This document shows, in pieces, positions 15,260 to 23,671 of a stretch of 64,000 nt of DNA. The translations under genes were made by a program, and so were the position numbers. The stretch is from Kumtagia sp052180275 (GTDB lineage Bacteria > Pseudomonadota > Alphaproteobacteria > Rhizobiales > Rhizobiaceae): NCBI RefSeq assembly GCF_052180275.1, contig NZ_CP197465.1:3286001-3350000 (forward strand), written 5' to 3'. The notes beneath the pieces are model-generated. The model worked only from the letters and a program-made list of their open reading frames with translations. It did no database searches and was not told the DNA's origin. How positions within the stretch are numbered: the stretch's first letter is position 1; the number at the start of each line of letters is the position of its first letter.

Positions 15260-16642
15260 ATGACTTACCAGAACTATTCGCTGAAGCAGTTGCAGCAGAT
15301 CGATGCCGCGCACCATCTGCATCCGTTCACCGACCACAAGGAACTGCGCGCCGCCGGCAGCCGCATGATCGTGCGCGCTGACGGGCCGTTCATCTACGAT
15401 TCGGAAGGCAACGAGATTTTGGACGGCATGGCCGGCCTGTGGTGCGTCAATGTCGGCTACGGCCGCGACGAACTGGCGGAAGCTGCCTACAAGCAGATGA
15501 AGGAGCTACCCTACTACAACGCCTTCTTCCGCTGCTCGACGCCGACGCCGATCCTGTTGGCGAAGAAGATCGCCGAACTTGCGCCAAAGGGCGTCAATCA
15601 GGTGTTCTTCGGCTCGTCCGGCTCGGAGTCCAACGACACGGCGCTGAGGCTGGTGCGCCACTATTGGGCGCTGGAGGGCAAGCCCGAGAAAAACCGCATC
15701 ATCTCGCGCAAGAACGCTTATCACGGTTCGACCATCGCCGGCACGTCGCTGGGCGGCATGGATCTGATGCACGGGCAACTCGGCGGCGCGGTGCCGAACA
15801 TCGTGCATGTCATGATGCCCTACGCCTTCGAACTGGCGCTGCCCGGCGAGAGCGATCACGATTTCGGCCTGCGCGCGGCCAAGGCCGTCGAGGACGCCAT
15901 CCTCGAAGCCGGCGCCGACAAGGTCGCGGCCTTTATCGGCGAGCCGGTGATGGGCGCAGGCGGCGTGAAGATACCGCCGGCGAGCTACTGGCCGGAGGTG
16001 CAGCGCATCTGCCGCAAATACGACGTGCTGCTGATGCTCGACGAGGTGATCACCGGCTACGGGCGCACCGGCAACTGGTTCGCCGCCGAGACTTTTGGCA
16101 TCGAGCCGGACACCATCACCACCGCCAAGGCGCTGACCTCCGGCTACCAGCCGCTGTCGGCGCTGCTGGTCGGCGACCGCATTGCCGGTGTGCTGGAGGA
16201 GAAGGGCGGCGAGTTCCACCACGGCTATACCTATTCCGGGCACCCGGTGGCCTGCGCGGTCGGGCTCGCCAATCTCGAGATCATCGAGCGGGAAGGGCTG
16301 GTCGAGCGGGTGCGCGACGACACCGGGCCGTATTTCGCGAAGATGCTGAAGGAGCGAGTGGCGGGTAATCCGCTGGTCGGCGAGGTGCGCAGCGTCGGCC
16401 TGATGGGCGCGATCGAGATCGTCAAGGACAAGGCGACTTGCGAGCGTTTTCTTCCAGCCGGCAGCGCCGCGGTCACCATTCGCGACCACGCCATCGCGCA
16501 AGGCATGATGATGCGAGCGACCGGCGACACGATGATCCTGTCGCCGCCGATCATGTGGACGCGCGAGACAGTCGACATGGCAGGCGACCGGATCGCCAAG
16601 GCGCTGGATCTGGCGCTGGCGGATTTGCGCAAAGCGGCGTAA
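15260..16642 (+). CDS. Class III aminotransferase (omega-amino acid:pyruvate type)
   Basis: 460 residues, a PLP-dependent fold-type I enzyme of the omega-transaminase subfamily. Visible landmarks are DGMAGLWCVNVGYGR near the N terminus, FFGSSGSESNDTALRL and KNAYHGSTIAGTSLGG around the phosphate site, LLMLDEVITGYGRTGNWF with the PLP-binding Asp, and TTAKALTSGYQPLSA with the Schiff-base Lys. The likely role is transfer of an amino group from an omega-amino acid, amine or taurine-like donor to pyruvate. ATG 15260 has GAGG eight bases upstream; an in-frame ATG at 15245 is less likely. It may be cotranscribed with the AhpD-like gene 76 bases downstream. Confidence 0.86.
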   Translation: MTYQNYSLKQLQQIDAAHHLHPFTDHKELRAAGSRMIVRADGPFIYDSEGNEILDGMAGLWCVNVGYGRDELAEAAYKQMKELPYYNAFFRCSTPTPILLAKKIAELAPKGVNQVFFGSSGSESNDTALRLVRHYWALEGKPEKNRIISRKNAYHGSTIAGTSLGGMDLMHGQLGGAVPNIVHVMMPYAFELALPGESDHDFGLRAAKAVEDAILEAGADKVAAFIGEPVMGAGGVKIPPASYWPEVQRICRKYDVLLMLDEVITGYGRTGNWFAAETFGIEPDTITTAKALTSGYQPLSALLVGDRIAGVLEEKGGEFHHGYTYSGHPVACAVGLANLEIIEREGLVERVRDDTGPYFAKMLKERVAGNPLVGEVRSVGLMGAIEIVKDKATCERFLPAGSAAVTIRDHAIAQGMMMRATGDTMILSPPIMWTRETVDMAGDRIAKALDLALADLRKAA

Positions 16643-16718
16643 CCGCGAAACAGGATTGAAACCTCACGGGGCGGAGCGTCGGCTCCGCCCCGCAAGATCT
16701 CTACACGGAGAAATGCGA

Positions 16719-17129
16719 ATGGCTGGCAAGGCGCTGGTGACGTTGGTGGAATACGAGATGGCCGGCGCCGAGGTGCGCGCCGTCTACGACGACATCATGG
16801 AAACGCGAAAATCCGACTGGATCAACAATTTCTGGAAGGTGCTGGCGCATGATCCGGCGCTGCTGAAGCGCACCTGGGACTCGATTAGGCAGGTGATGGC
16901 GCCCGGCGCGCTCGACCCGCTGACCAAGGAACTGATCTACATCGCGGTATCGGCCACCAATGGGTGCGAATACTGCACCTATTCGCACACGGCCGGCGCG
17001 CGCGCCAAGGGCATGACGGAAGAGCAGTTCATGGAAGTGCTTTCGGTGGTTGGCATGGCCAATGAAACCAATCGGCTGGCCAATGCGTTGCGTCCTCCGG
17101 TCGATGTGCAATTCCAGCCGCACGATTGA
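16719..17129 (+). CDS. AhpD/carboxymuconolactone decarboxylase-like protein
   Basis: 136 residues of the all-helical CMD/AhpD fold. The active-site signature NGCEYCTYSH carries the redox CxxC followed by His. FWKVLAHDPALLKRTW and LTKELIYIAVSATN are typical of the family. It is probably a cytosolic thiol peroxidase partner or related oxidoreductase. ATG 16719 is chosen because GGAG lies 8 bases upstream; ATG 16713 is too close to it. It follows the aminotransferase on the same strand. Confidence 0.83.
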   Translation: MAGKALVTLVEYEMAGAEVRAVYDDIMETRKSDWINNFWKVLAHDPALLKRTWDSIRQVMAPGALDPLTKELIYIAVSATNGCEYCTYSHTAGARAKGMTEEQFMEVLSVVGMANETNRLANALRPPVDVQFQPHD

Positions 17130-17204
17130 GCGGACGTTCGATTTTCCGCTGTCTGTCCATATGTTTAGCGATCGATTCCGAACCTTTTCGAGGGATGTTC
17201 CATC

Positions 17205-17573
17205 ATGGCAAGACACCGCGCGGGAAATCTCCGCAATGCCGCCGAAGTGGCGTCCAACCTGATGCTGGCGCCGATGGTGATGTGGATGCGGATGCCACTG
17301 CTTGCCAGCGAGGCCAACGCCGGCGCCGGCGGGATGGAGACCATGCGGGCCGTGAGCGAAAAGGGCATGGCGATGGCACAAGGCATGGCCGCGGCCCAGG
17401 TGTCCGTTGCGGGCGCGGCCATGCGCTTCTGGCCGGAACTGCTGTCCGGCAGGACGCCGTCCATGCTGAACGGCGTCGCGGCCGAACAGGCGCTGCACGC
17501 CGCGCTGAAGCCTGCCGGCAAGGCGGTGAAGGCAAATTATCGTCGGCTGAGCGCGCGATCCAAGGGCGCGTGA
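17205..17573 (+). CDS. Phasin-like helical protein, hypothetical
   Basis: 122 residues, Ala/Met-rich and probably all helical, with MRAVSEKGMAMAQGMAAAQVS in the middle and a basic C terminus (KANYRRLSARSKGA). Size, amphipathic helices and an Ala/Met-rich core recall phasins, which coat polyhydroxyalkanoate granules, but I cannot point to a diagnostic motif. No signal peptide. It is convergent with the HdeA-like gene. The GAGGGA upstream is about 11 bases from ATG 17205, slightly far for a ribosome site. Confidence 0.55.
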   Translation: MARHRAGNLRNAAEVASNLMLAPMVMWMRMPLLASEANAGAGGMETMRAVSEKGMAMAQGMAAAQVSVAGAAMRFWPELLSGRTPSMLNGVAAEQALHAALKPAGKAVKANYRRLSARSKGA

Positions 17574-17621
17574 CGGACGCGCGCCGCAGGATTTTTCGGG
17601 CGGCTCACGCCCGGACCGGGA

Positions 17622-17918
17622 TCAGGTGCCCGAAACTTCCTTGATGGCGTTGAGCACGCTCATTTCGGCGTTTTCCTGGCAATAGGTGACGGTATCGCCC
17701 ACTGTCTTGCCGAGCACGTCGGGGTCCATGGAAAGCTCTTCCTCGGTGCCTGCGGTGTAGCCCGCGACCCAGGTCAGGATGAAGGACACCTCGTCGGCCT
17801 TCATGCTCATCAGTTGCGCGCAGGAGATGGTCGACATGTCGACGGGTTCCGACGAGGCAGGCGCAGCCGACAGGGCGGCAGCCAGCATGGTGATTGGCGC
17901 CAGGCGCAGAAATTTCAT
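17622..17918 (-). CDS. HdeA/HdeB-like small secreted protein
   Basis: 98 residues with an N-terminal signal peptide (MKFLRLAPITMLAAALSAAP, cleavage about ASS-EP). The mature part, SEPVDMSTISCAQLMSM ... TVTYCQENAEMSVLNAI, has two Cys placed as in the periplasmic acid-stress chaperone family HdeA, where they form a disulfide. Family members keep periplasmic proteins soluble at low pH. The assignment rests on size, the Cys pair and the SCAQLM motif. Confidence 0.7.
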   Translation of the reverse strand: MKFLRLAPITMLAAALSAAPASSEPVDMSTISCAQLMSMKADEVSFILTWVAGYTAGTEEELSMDPDVLGKTVGDTVTYCQENAEMSVLNAIKEVSGT

Positions 17919-18296
17919 GAAAGGTCCCCCACAGAAAACGACGCGTCATGTGCGTCGCTCTTTTCATAACGCGGCGAACATGCCCCGCAAGTTGCCGGCA
18001 TGACAAAAGCGTTGGATTGTCGGCGGAAATTCCGGATTTCGGGCACACAAATTGGAAAAACCGCGCCTTTCGATGGGCGAAAGGGCGCGGTCTTGCCAAA
18101 GCTACGCATGGCCTTCGCTACGCATTACACTGCGAAGATGACGGCTCCGGTACGCGATACCTGATCCGGAGCGTGAGAGCGGCTGCGAGGACCGTTCTGA
18201 GTTGTTTGTAACCGGACAATCTTACTGCAGGGTTAGCGAGAGCTTAAGCAAACCTAAACATGGGGATTTTCGGCCTTAACAGGAACGATTTCGCGA
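17919..18296. other. Gene-less stretch between hdeA-like gene and mmsB
   Basis: I see no credible coding frame here. It holds the promoter region of the HdeA-like gene near its left end, a strong stem-loop at 18058-18091 and an AT-richer segment (about 18240-18290). The latter contains TTAAGCAAACCTAAAC-type sequence without a clear function. Confidence 0.45.
18058..18091 (-). terminator. Probable intrinsic terminator for the leftward mmsB transcript
   Basis: ACCGCGCCTTTCG and CGAAAGGGCGCGGT form a 13-bp stem with one bulged base. Reading leftward the stem is followed by TTTTTCC, as expected for a terminator of the leftward valine-degradation genes about 200 bases upstream. Confidence 0.5.
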
Positions 18297-19181
18297 TTAC
18301 GCAACGTCACCGCGCAGCATGCGGATGATGCCGGAAAAATCGTCGCCGGCATGACCCAGGCCCGAGAACAGCGCGTAGAGCTGTGCGGCCTGCGCGCCGA
18401 GCGGCGTGGCGACGCCGGACGATTGCGCGGCCTCCTGCGCCAGCTTCAGATCCTTCAGCATGAGCGCCGCTGCGAAGCCGGGCTTGTAGTCGCGATTGGC
18501 CGGCGAGGTCGGCACCGGGCCGGGGACGGGGCAATATGTGGTCAACGACCAGCATTGCCCCGAAGACGTGGAGGCGACGTCGAACAGCGCCTGGTGCGTC
18601 AGGCCGATTTTTTCGGCCAGCACGAAGGCCTCGGCGACGCCGATCATCGAGATGCCGAGGATCATGTTGTTGCAGATCTTTGCCGCCTGGCCGGTGCCGG
18701 CGTCGCCGCAATGGACGATGCGCCCGGCCATCGGCTTCAGCACGGGCTCGGCCTTGGCGAAGGCCTCGGCGCTGCCGCCGGCCATGAAGGTCAGCGTGCC
18801 GGCGACGGCGCCGCCGGTGCCGCCGGAGACCGGCGCGTCCACCGAAAGCAGGCCGCGCCGCGCCGCGATGCCGTGCGCCTTCCGCGCCGATTCGATGTCG
18901 ATGGTCGAACTGTCGATCAAGAGTGTGCCGTCGCCGAGTTGCGGGACGATGTCCTCATAGACCGAGACGACATGTTTTCCGGCCGGCAGCATGGTGATGA
19001 CGACCTCGGCATCCCTGACCGCCGCGCCGGCATTGGCCATCACCGTGACGCCATTGTCACGCGCCGTGGCGAGATTGTCGGGCATGAGGTCGAAACCCTG
19101 CACCGAGTGTCCGGCCTTCACCAGATTGGCCGCCATCGGGTTGCCCATGTTGCCGAGGCCGATGAATGCGATGGTTGTCAT
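18297..19181 (-). CDS. mmsB: 3-hydroxyisobutyrate dehydrogenase
   Basis: 294 residues of the beta-hydroxyacid dehydrogenase family. The NAD-binding motif IAFIGLGNMGNPMAANL opens the protein, the substrate signature DAPVSGGTGGAVAGTL lies near residue 117, and the catalytic Lys is in GQAAKICNN near residue 167. It oxidises 3-hydroxyisobutyrate to methylmalonate semialdehyde in valine catabolism. The upstream acyl-CoA dehydrogenase gene on the same strand fits the preceding step, isobutyryl-CoA oxidation. The crotonase and mmsA steps are not in the window. Tartronate-semialdehyde reductases share motifs, but the partner gene favours MmsB. Confidence 0.87.
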   Translation of the reverse strand: MTTIAFIGLGNMGNPMAANLVKAGHSVQGFDLMPDNLATARDNGVTVMANAGAAVRDAEVVITMLPAGKHVVSVYEDIVPQLGDGTLLIDSSTIDIESARKAHGIAARRGLLSVDAPVSGGTGGAVAGTLTFMAGGSAEAFAKAEPVLKPMAGRIVHCGDAGTGQAAKICNNMILGISMIGVAEAFVLAEKIGLTHQALFDVASTSSGQCWSLTTYCPVPGPVPTSPANRDYKPGFAAALMLKDLKLAQEAAQSSGVATPLGAQAAQLYALFSGLGHAGDDFSGIIRMLRGDVA

Positions 19182-19215
19182 GCTTGGGGGCTCCTGTGGG
19201 CAGAGGGGTTAAAGT

Positions 19216-19355
19216 GGCAGTAGGCAGTGGGCAATAGGCAGTAGGGAAACAAGAAACAGGTGAGGGAGGGAGGAAACTGGAGAGCCGGCAGCCGGTGGCT
19301 GAAAGAGGATCGACTTTATTCTATTCCTACTGCCGACTGCCTATTCCCTACTGCC
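19216..19355. repeat. Inverted GGCAGTA-rich repeat between mmsB and the acyl-CoA dehydrogenase
   Basis: GGCAGTAGGCAGTGGGCAAT at the start of the left arm (19216-19246) is matched in inverted orientation by CCTACTGCCGACTGCCTATT at the start of the right arm (19326-19355). The arms are related to the GGGCAGTA array at 12314. The right arm ends at the stop codon of the dehydrogenase. Confidence 0.7.
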
Positions 19356-20522
19356 CTATTTTCCCACCAACGCCCGCGCCACGATCATCCGCATGATCTC
19401 GTTGGTGCCTTCGAGGATCTGGTGGACGCGTAGATCGCGCACCAGCTTCTCGACGCCGTAATCGTGCAGATAGCCGTAGCCGCCATGCACCTGGAGTGCG
19501 TCGTTGGCGACCTGGAAACCGATATCGGTGACGAAACGTTTTGCCATCGCCGACCATTTTCCGGCTTCCGGGCTTTTCGCATCGAGTTTTGAGGCAGCGG
19601 CGTAGAGGAAGACACGCGCCGCCTGGAGTTCCGTCTCCATGTCGGCCAGCTTGAATTGCAGCGCCTGAAATTCGCGGATTGCCTTGCCGAAAGCCTTTCG
19701 CTCGCCGGCATAGGCGACTGCCTTGTCGAGCGCCGACTGCGCTCCGCCCAGCGAGCAGGCGCCGATGTTCAGACGGCCGCCATCGAGGCCGGCCATGGCG
19801 ATGGAGAAGCCGGCGCCTTCGTCGGAAAGCCGGTTCGCCACCGGCACACGGCAGTCGGAAAAGATGACCTGGCGGGTGGACTGCATGTGCCAGCCCATCT
19901 TGCTCTCGACCGCACCGAAAGAGAGGCCGGGCGCGCCCTTTTCGACCACCAGCGTCGAGATGCCTTTCGGCCCGTCTGCGCCGGTGCGGACCATGACGAC
20001 ATAGATGTCGCTGTCTCCCGCGCCGGAGATGAACTGTTTGGTGCCGTTGAGCACATAGTGATCGCCGTCGCGCACGGCTCGGGTCTTCAGCGCGGCGGCG
20101 TCGGAACCCGAGCCGGGCTCAGTCAGGCAATAGCTGGCGAGCCATTCCAAGGAAGTCAGCTTCGGCAGGAAGCGCCGGCGCTGTTCCTCGCTGCCGAAGC
20201 GGTCGACCATCCATGCGCCCATATTGTGGATGGAGATGAATGACGCGAAGCCAGGGCAGGCATGCGACAGCGCCTCGAACACCAGCACCGCGTCGAGCCG
20301 TTTCAGGCCCGAGCCGCCGACATCGTCGCGGACATAGATGCCGCCGAAGCCGAGCGGCCCGGTCTCGCGGATCACGTCGGCGGGAAAATGCTTGTTTCTG
20401 TCCCAGTCGAGCGCGTTGGGTGCGACGCGGTCGGCGGCGAAGGCTTCGGCCGTCTCCTTGATCGCGCGCTGGTCCTCGTTCAGATCGAACTGACTGGCGA
20501 CCGAATCGATGACGGCGTCCAT
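19356..20522 (-). CDS. Acyl-CoA dehydrogenase, probably isobutyryl-CoA dehydrogenase
   Basis: 388 residues of the flavin-dependent acyl-CoA dehydrogenase family. The landmarks are YCLTEPGSGSDAAALKTRAV (FAD/substrate signature, near residue 127), GTKQFISGAGDSDIYVVMVR, and the C-terminal QVHGGYGYLHDYGVEKLVRD with RVHQILEGTNEIMRMIVAR, which carries the catalytic-Glu region. With mmsB downstream, valine catabolism (isobutyryl-CoA to methacrylyl-CoA) is the likely role; other short-chain acyl-CoAs are possible. ATG 20522 has GGGAGG about 6 bases upstream. The gap to mmsB is occupied by a repeat. Confidence 0.85.
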   Translation of the reverse strand: MDAVIDSVASQFDLNEDQRAIKETAEAFAADRVAPNALDWDRNKHFPADVIRETGPLGFGGIYVRDDVGGSGLKRLDAVLVFEALSHACPGFASFISIHNMGAWMVDRFGSEEQRRRFLPKLTSLEWLASYCLTEPGSGSDAAALKTRAVRDGDHYVLNGTKQFISGAGDSDIYVVMVRTGADGPKGISTLVVEKGAPGLSFGAVESKMGWHMQSTRQVIFSDCRVPVANRLSDEGAGFSIAMAGLDGGRLNIGACSLGGAQSALDKAVAYAGERKAFGKAIREFQALQFKLADMETELQAARVFLYAAASKLDAKSPEAGKWSAMAKRFVTDIGFQVANDALQVHGGYGYLHDYGVEKLVRDLRVHQILEGTNEIMRMIVARALVGK

Positions 20523-20636
20523 GGCGTCCTCCCTGACGTTTTTTCTATGCCTTGCCGGCAATCTAGACCAATGATGCCGCCGCGCAACCGACCCCGCCGC
20601 GTATCGGTTGTGCAAAATTTAATGACCGAGGTTTGC

Positions 20637-21236
20637 GTGACGACGACTGCCGCGACTCTGCTCCAGACGTTCCGGGATCATCTGGCCGGCGTGGCCGACG
20701 CGGTGCCGGCGCGTTTTATTCCCGGTACAGGCGATTCGATGGACGAACGGCGACTCATGCCGAAGCCGCTGGCCTGCCTTGTCCATCTCCGCCGGATTGC
20801 CGAGATCGCGGCAGGGCCGGCAAAACCGTTGGCCGACATGCTCTTGCGCGATGCCGATGGGCTGCATTGGGGGCAGACCTACACCGCGGCGGATTTCGGC
20901 CAGGATTTCATCGACAATTACGGCTGGCTCGAAGTTTTTGGCACGCGCGGGCATTTCGTCCATGACGGAATCGCGGCGGGATTTCTGCTGCTCGGGCCGT
21001 ATGTGCATTATCCCGATCACCATCACTTCGCGGAAGAGATCTACATTCCGCTGACGTGTGGCACCGAGTGGCGCAAGGCCGGCGGCGATTTTGTGCGGCG
21101 AAAGGCGGGTGAGATCATCCACCACCCGTCTGATGTCAGCCACGCCATGCGCACCGGCGACGAGCCGCTGCTTGCCATCTATCTCTGGCGCGGCGGGCCG
21201 CTGGCGCAGCGCTCGGTCATCGGCGGAGGCTACTGA
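20637..21236 (+). CDS. DddL-type cupin, putative DMSP lyase family protein
   Basis: 199 residues of the DMSP_lyase cupin family (DddL/DddQ-like). The N-terminal half is helical and includes WGQTYTAADFGQDFIDNYGW. The C-terminal cupin has LLLGPYVHYPDHHHFAEEIY with candidate metal ligands His124, His128, His130 and Glu134, and PSDVSHAMRTGDEPLLAIYL with His169. Characterised DddL cleaves DMSP to dimethylsulfide and acrylate, but many rhizobial family members are untested. GTG 20637 follows GAGG by 5 bases; ATG 20622 is an alternative start. Only 2 bases separate the stop from cobQ, so they are cotranscribed. The function is an inference from family. Confidence 0.78.
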   Translation: MTTTAATLLQTFRDHLAGVADAVPARFIPGTGDSMDERRLMPKPLACLVHLRRIAEIAAGPAKPLADMLLRDADGLHWGQTYTAADFGQDFIDNYGWLEVFGTRGHFVHDGIAAGFLLLGPYVHYPDHHHFAEEIYIPLTCGTEWRKAGGDFVRRKAGEIIHHPSDVSHAMRTGDEPLLAIYLWRGGPLAQRSVIGGGY

Positions 21237-21238
21237 GC

Positions 21239-22708
21239 ATGGCGCGCGCCGTCATGCTGCAGGGAACCGGCTCGGATGTCGGCAAGACCGTATTGGTCGC
21301 CGGGCTGTGCCGGGCGGCGCTCAGGCGCGGGCTGAAGGTAAAACCGTTCAAGCCGCAGAACATGTCGAACAACGCGGCGGTGGCCGACATTCCCGGTGAG
21401 CAGGGCGGCGGCGAGATCGGCCGCGCGCAATGGCTGCAGGCGATCGCCTGCGGGGTCGAACCCTCTGTCCACATGAACCCGGTGCTGCTGAAGCCGCAGA
21501 GCGACATCGGCTCGCAGATTATCGTGCAGGGCAAGATGTACGGACAGGCCAAGGCCCGCGACTACCAGGCGCTGAAGCCGAAACTGATGGATGCCGTTAT
21601 GGACTCCTGGCGTAGGGTTAGAGAGGGCGCCGACCTCGTCATCGTCGAGGGTGCGGGTTCGCCCGCCGAGATCAACCTTCGGCCGCGCGACATCGCCAAT
21701 ATGGGTTTCGCGACGCGCGCCGATGTGCCGGTCATCCTGGTCGGCGATATCGACCGCGGCGGGGTGATCGCCTCGGTCGCCGGCACGCATCTGATCCTGC
21801 CCGACGAAGACCGCAACATGGTCGCCGGCTACCTCATCAACAAGTTCCGCGGCGATGCCTCGCTGTTCGACGACGGCATCAAGGCCATCGAAAACTTTAC
21901 CGGCTGGCGCTGTTTCGGGGTGGTGCCGTGGCTGAAGTCCGCCGCCATGCTTCCCTCCGAGGATTCGGTGGTGCTGGAAAGGCTCGCAGCAGGCGAGCGG
22001 CGGGCGCTGAAGGTCGCGGTGCCGATGCTGGCGCGCATCGCCAATTTCGACGATCTCGACCCGCTGAAGGCCGAGCCGCAGGTCGAGGTCGTGTTTGTGC
22101 CGCCTGGCGAGCCTCTGCCGGCGGATGCCGGGCTTGTCGTCATCCCTGGCTCGAAATCCACCATTGCCGATCTGATCGAATTCCGCCGGAATGGCTGGGA
22201 CGACGACCTCGCTGCCCACCGCCGGTGCGGCGGCCATGTCGTCGGCATATGCGGTGGTTTCCAGATGCTCGGCCGCGTCGTGCGCGATCCCGACGGCATC
22301 GAGGGTTCTGTGCGCGAGACGCCGGGCCTCGGCCTGCTCGATATCGAGACGGTGATGGAGCCGGAAAAGACCGTGCGCAACGTGACCGCCCGCTCGCTCG
22401 CCTTCGACGCGCCGCTCGCCGGCTACGAGATTCATCTTGGCCGCACTTTTGGCCCGGATTGCCTGCGGCCGACGACGATGATCGACGGCGTGGAGGATGG
22501 GGCGACCTCGGCGGACGGAAAGGTGTTTGGCACCTACATGCACGGCCTGTTTTCGGCGGATCTTTTCCGTGCACGGTTCCTCGAAAGCCTGGGCGTAAAG
22601 GGCGGCGGCATTGATTACCGTGCCGAGGTCGAGCGCGCGCTTGACGAGGTGGCTGCCGAATTGGAACGGCATCTCGACTGCGACGCGATCTTTGCGCTGG
22701 CGCGATGA
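21239..22708 (+). CDS. cobQ: Cobyric acid synthase
   Basis: 489 residues, the normal size for CobQ/CbiP, which amidates adenosyl-cobyrinate a,c-diamide at four side chains in cobalamin synthesis. The N-terminal synthetase domain starts MLQGTGSDVGKTVLVAGLCR (P-loop) and contains KPQSDIGSQIIVQGKMYG and IVEGAGSPAEINLR. The C-terminal triad-type glutaminase domain has the nucleophile Cys in GICGGFQMLGRVVRDPDGIE and the His in GTYMHGLFS. No other cob gene is in the window. The upstream DddL-like gene is unusual company. The corrinoid demand of MttB-type enzymes is a conceivable link. Confidence 0.93.
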   Translation: MARAVMLQGTGSDVGKTVLVAGLCRAALRRGLKVKPFKPQNMSNNAAVADIPGEQGGGEIGRAQWLQAIACGVEPSVHMNPVLLKPQSDIGSQIIVQGKMYGQAKARDYQALKPKLMDAVMDSWRRVREGADLVIVEGAGSPAEINLRPRDIANMGFATRADVPVILVGDIDRGGVIASVAGTHLILPDEDRNMVAGYLINKFRGDASLFDDGIKAIENFTGWRCFGVVPWLKSAAMLPSEDSVVLERLAAGERRALKVAVPMLARIANFDDLDPLKAEPQVEVVFVPPGEPLPADAGLVVIPGSKSTIADLIEFRRNGWDDDLAAHRRCGGHVVGICGGFQMLGRVVRDPDGIEGSVRETPGLGLLDIETVMEPEKTVRNVTARSLAFDAPLAGYEIHLGRTFGPDCLRPTTMIDGVEDGATSADGKVFGTYMHGLFSADLFRARFLESLGVKGGGIDYRAEVERALDEVAAELERHLDCDAIFALAR

Positions 22709-22754
22709 GGAACGCGCATCCGTAGGTGTTCCAGCGGAGTGGGAGGCTCCTGGG

Positions 22755-23165
22755 CTATCCGTTCGTCGCTGCCTGCTCCTCGAACCACTTCACAACCGCC
22801 GGCATATTCGTCTCGAAGCCTCCCGGCACGAACACGTTGAAAAGCCCCATCGGCTCTCCAGTGCGGTTGGCGAAATCGTGCGTCAACCCGGCCGGGATTA
22901 AGAAAAAGGAACCGCGCGGGGCGTCGATCCAGCGGTCGCCGACCAGCAGCGCGGCGGTGCCTTCGATGACGTAGAAGATCTCGTCATTGGCCGCATGGCT
23001 GTGGGCGCCCGGACCGGCGCTGTGTGGCTCGACCCACCATTCGGAGATCGAATAGCGGTTGCCGGTCTCGGCGCCGTCGGCCTTGAAGACGGCACGCATG
23101 GCCGGCATGGCGTAGGCGCGGCCCTCGTCTGGGCCGAGCACGATCGGGGCGAGAGGAGCGGTCAT
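22755..23165 (-). CDS. Cupin-domain protein
   Basis: 136 residues with a single cupin_2 barrel. Metal ligands are suggested by GAHSHAANDEIFYVIEG near residue 64 and by the second motif PAGLTHDFANRTGEPM. No signal peptide. ATG 23165 is chosen because it lies 5 bases after the stop of the VOC gene; the two form an operon. The substrate is unknown. Confidence 0.75.
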   Translation of the reverse strand: MTAPLAPIVLGPDEGRAYAMPAMRAVFKADGAETGNRYSISEWWVEPHSAGPGAHSHAANDEIFYVIEGTAALLVGDRWIDAPRGSFFLIPAGLTHDFANRTGEPMGLFNVFVPGGFETNMPAVVKWFEEQAATNG

Positions 23166-23170
23166 CGCGC

Positions 23171-23593
23171 TCAAGCCTTGTCGGTCGGCTTCGGCCAATA
23201 GGTGCCGAAGGACCAGACATTGCCCTCAGGATCGGCGCATATGAAGTCACGGCTGCCATAGTCGCGGTCGGTGGGCTCTTCCAATATTTTCGCCCCAGCC
23301 GCCCTGGCGCGTTCGCAGACGGCGTCGGTGTCCTCTACCGCAACATAGACGCTCTTGCCGCCGTTCTGGCCGGGTCCGCCGACCATCGCGCCATATGGGT
23401 CGTCGCGCACGCTGCCCAGCATGATCATCGACGACCCGAAGACCATCTGTGCGTGGGCGACGTGATCGCCGTCCATGTATTTGGCGTGGACGGCGAAGCC
23501 GAAGGCTTTCTCCAGCCAGTCGATCATCCTCGCCGCGTCGCGGTAGCGGAAGGTCGGGTAGATGCGCGGCGGTTCGATTGCCTTGTCGGCCAT
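23171..23593 (-). CDS. VOC (glyoxalase/bleomycin-resistance) family protein
   Basis: 140 residues with the two-module VOC fold, characterised by PTFRYRDAARMIDWLEKAFG and a C-terminal FICADPEGNVWSFGTY motif holding the conserved metal Glu region. It is related to PhnB-like and glyoxalase-like proteins; no specific substrate can be named. AGGAGGAAGAC directly precedes ATG 23593, a very strong ribosome site. It is followed by the cupin gene in the same transcript and is adjacent to the AraC regulator. Confidence 0.77.
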   Translation of the reverse strand: MADKAIEPPRIYPTFRYRDAARMIDWLEKAFGFAVHAKYMDGDHVAHAQMVFGSSMIMLGSVRDDPYGAMVGGPGQNGGKSVYVAVEDTDAVCERARAAGAKILEEPTDRDYGSRDFICADPEGNVWSFGTYWPKPTDKA

Positions 23594-23671
23594 GTCTTCC
23601 TCCTGTGGTTCACCTGCTTTGGTAAGCCACAATGTGGCGGAACGGTTGCCCGGTCTTGAAGGAATGTAACG

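Noticed and set aside
15260..16642. Taurine:pyruvate aminotransferase as a firm call
   Set aside because: The family signature fits many omega-amino donors, and no linked taurine genes are present, so only the class was named.
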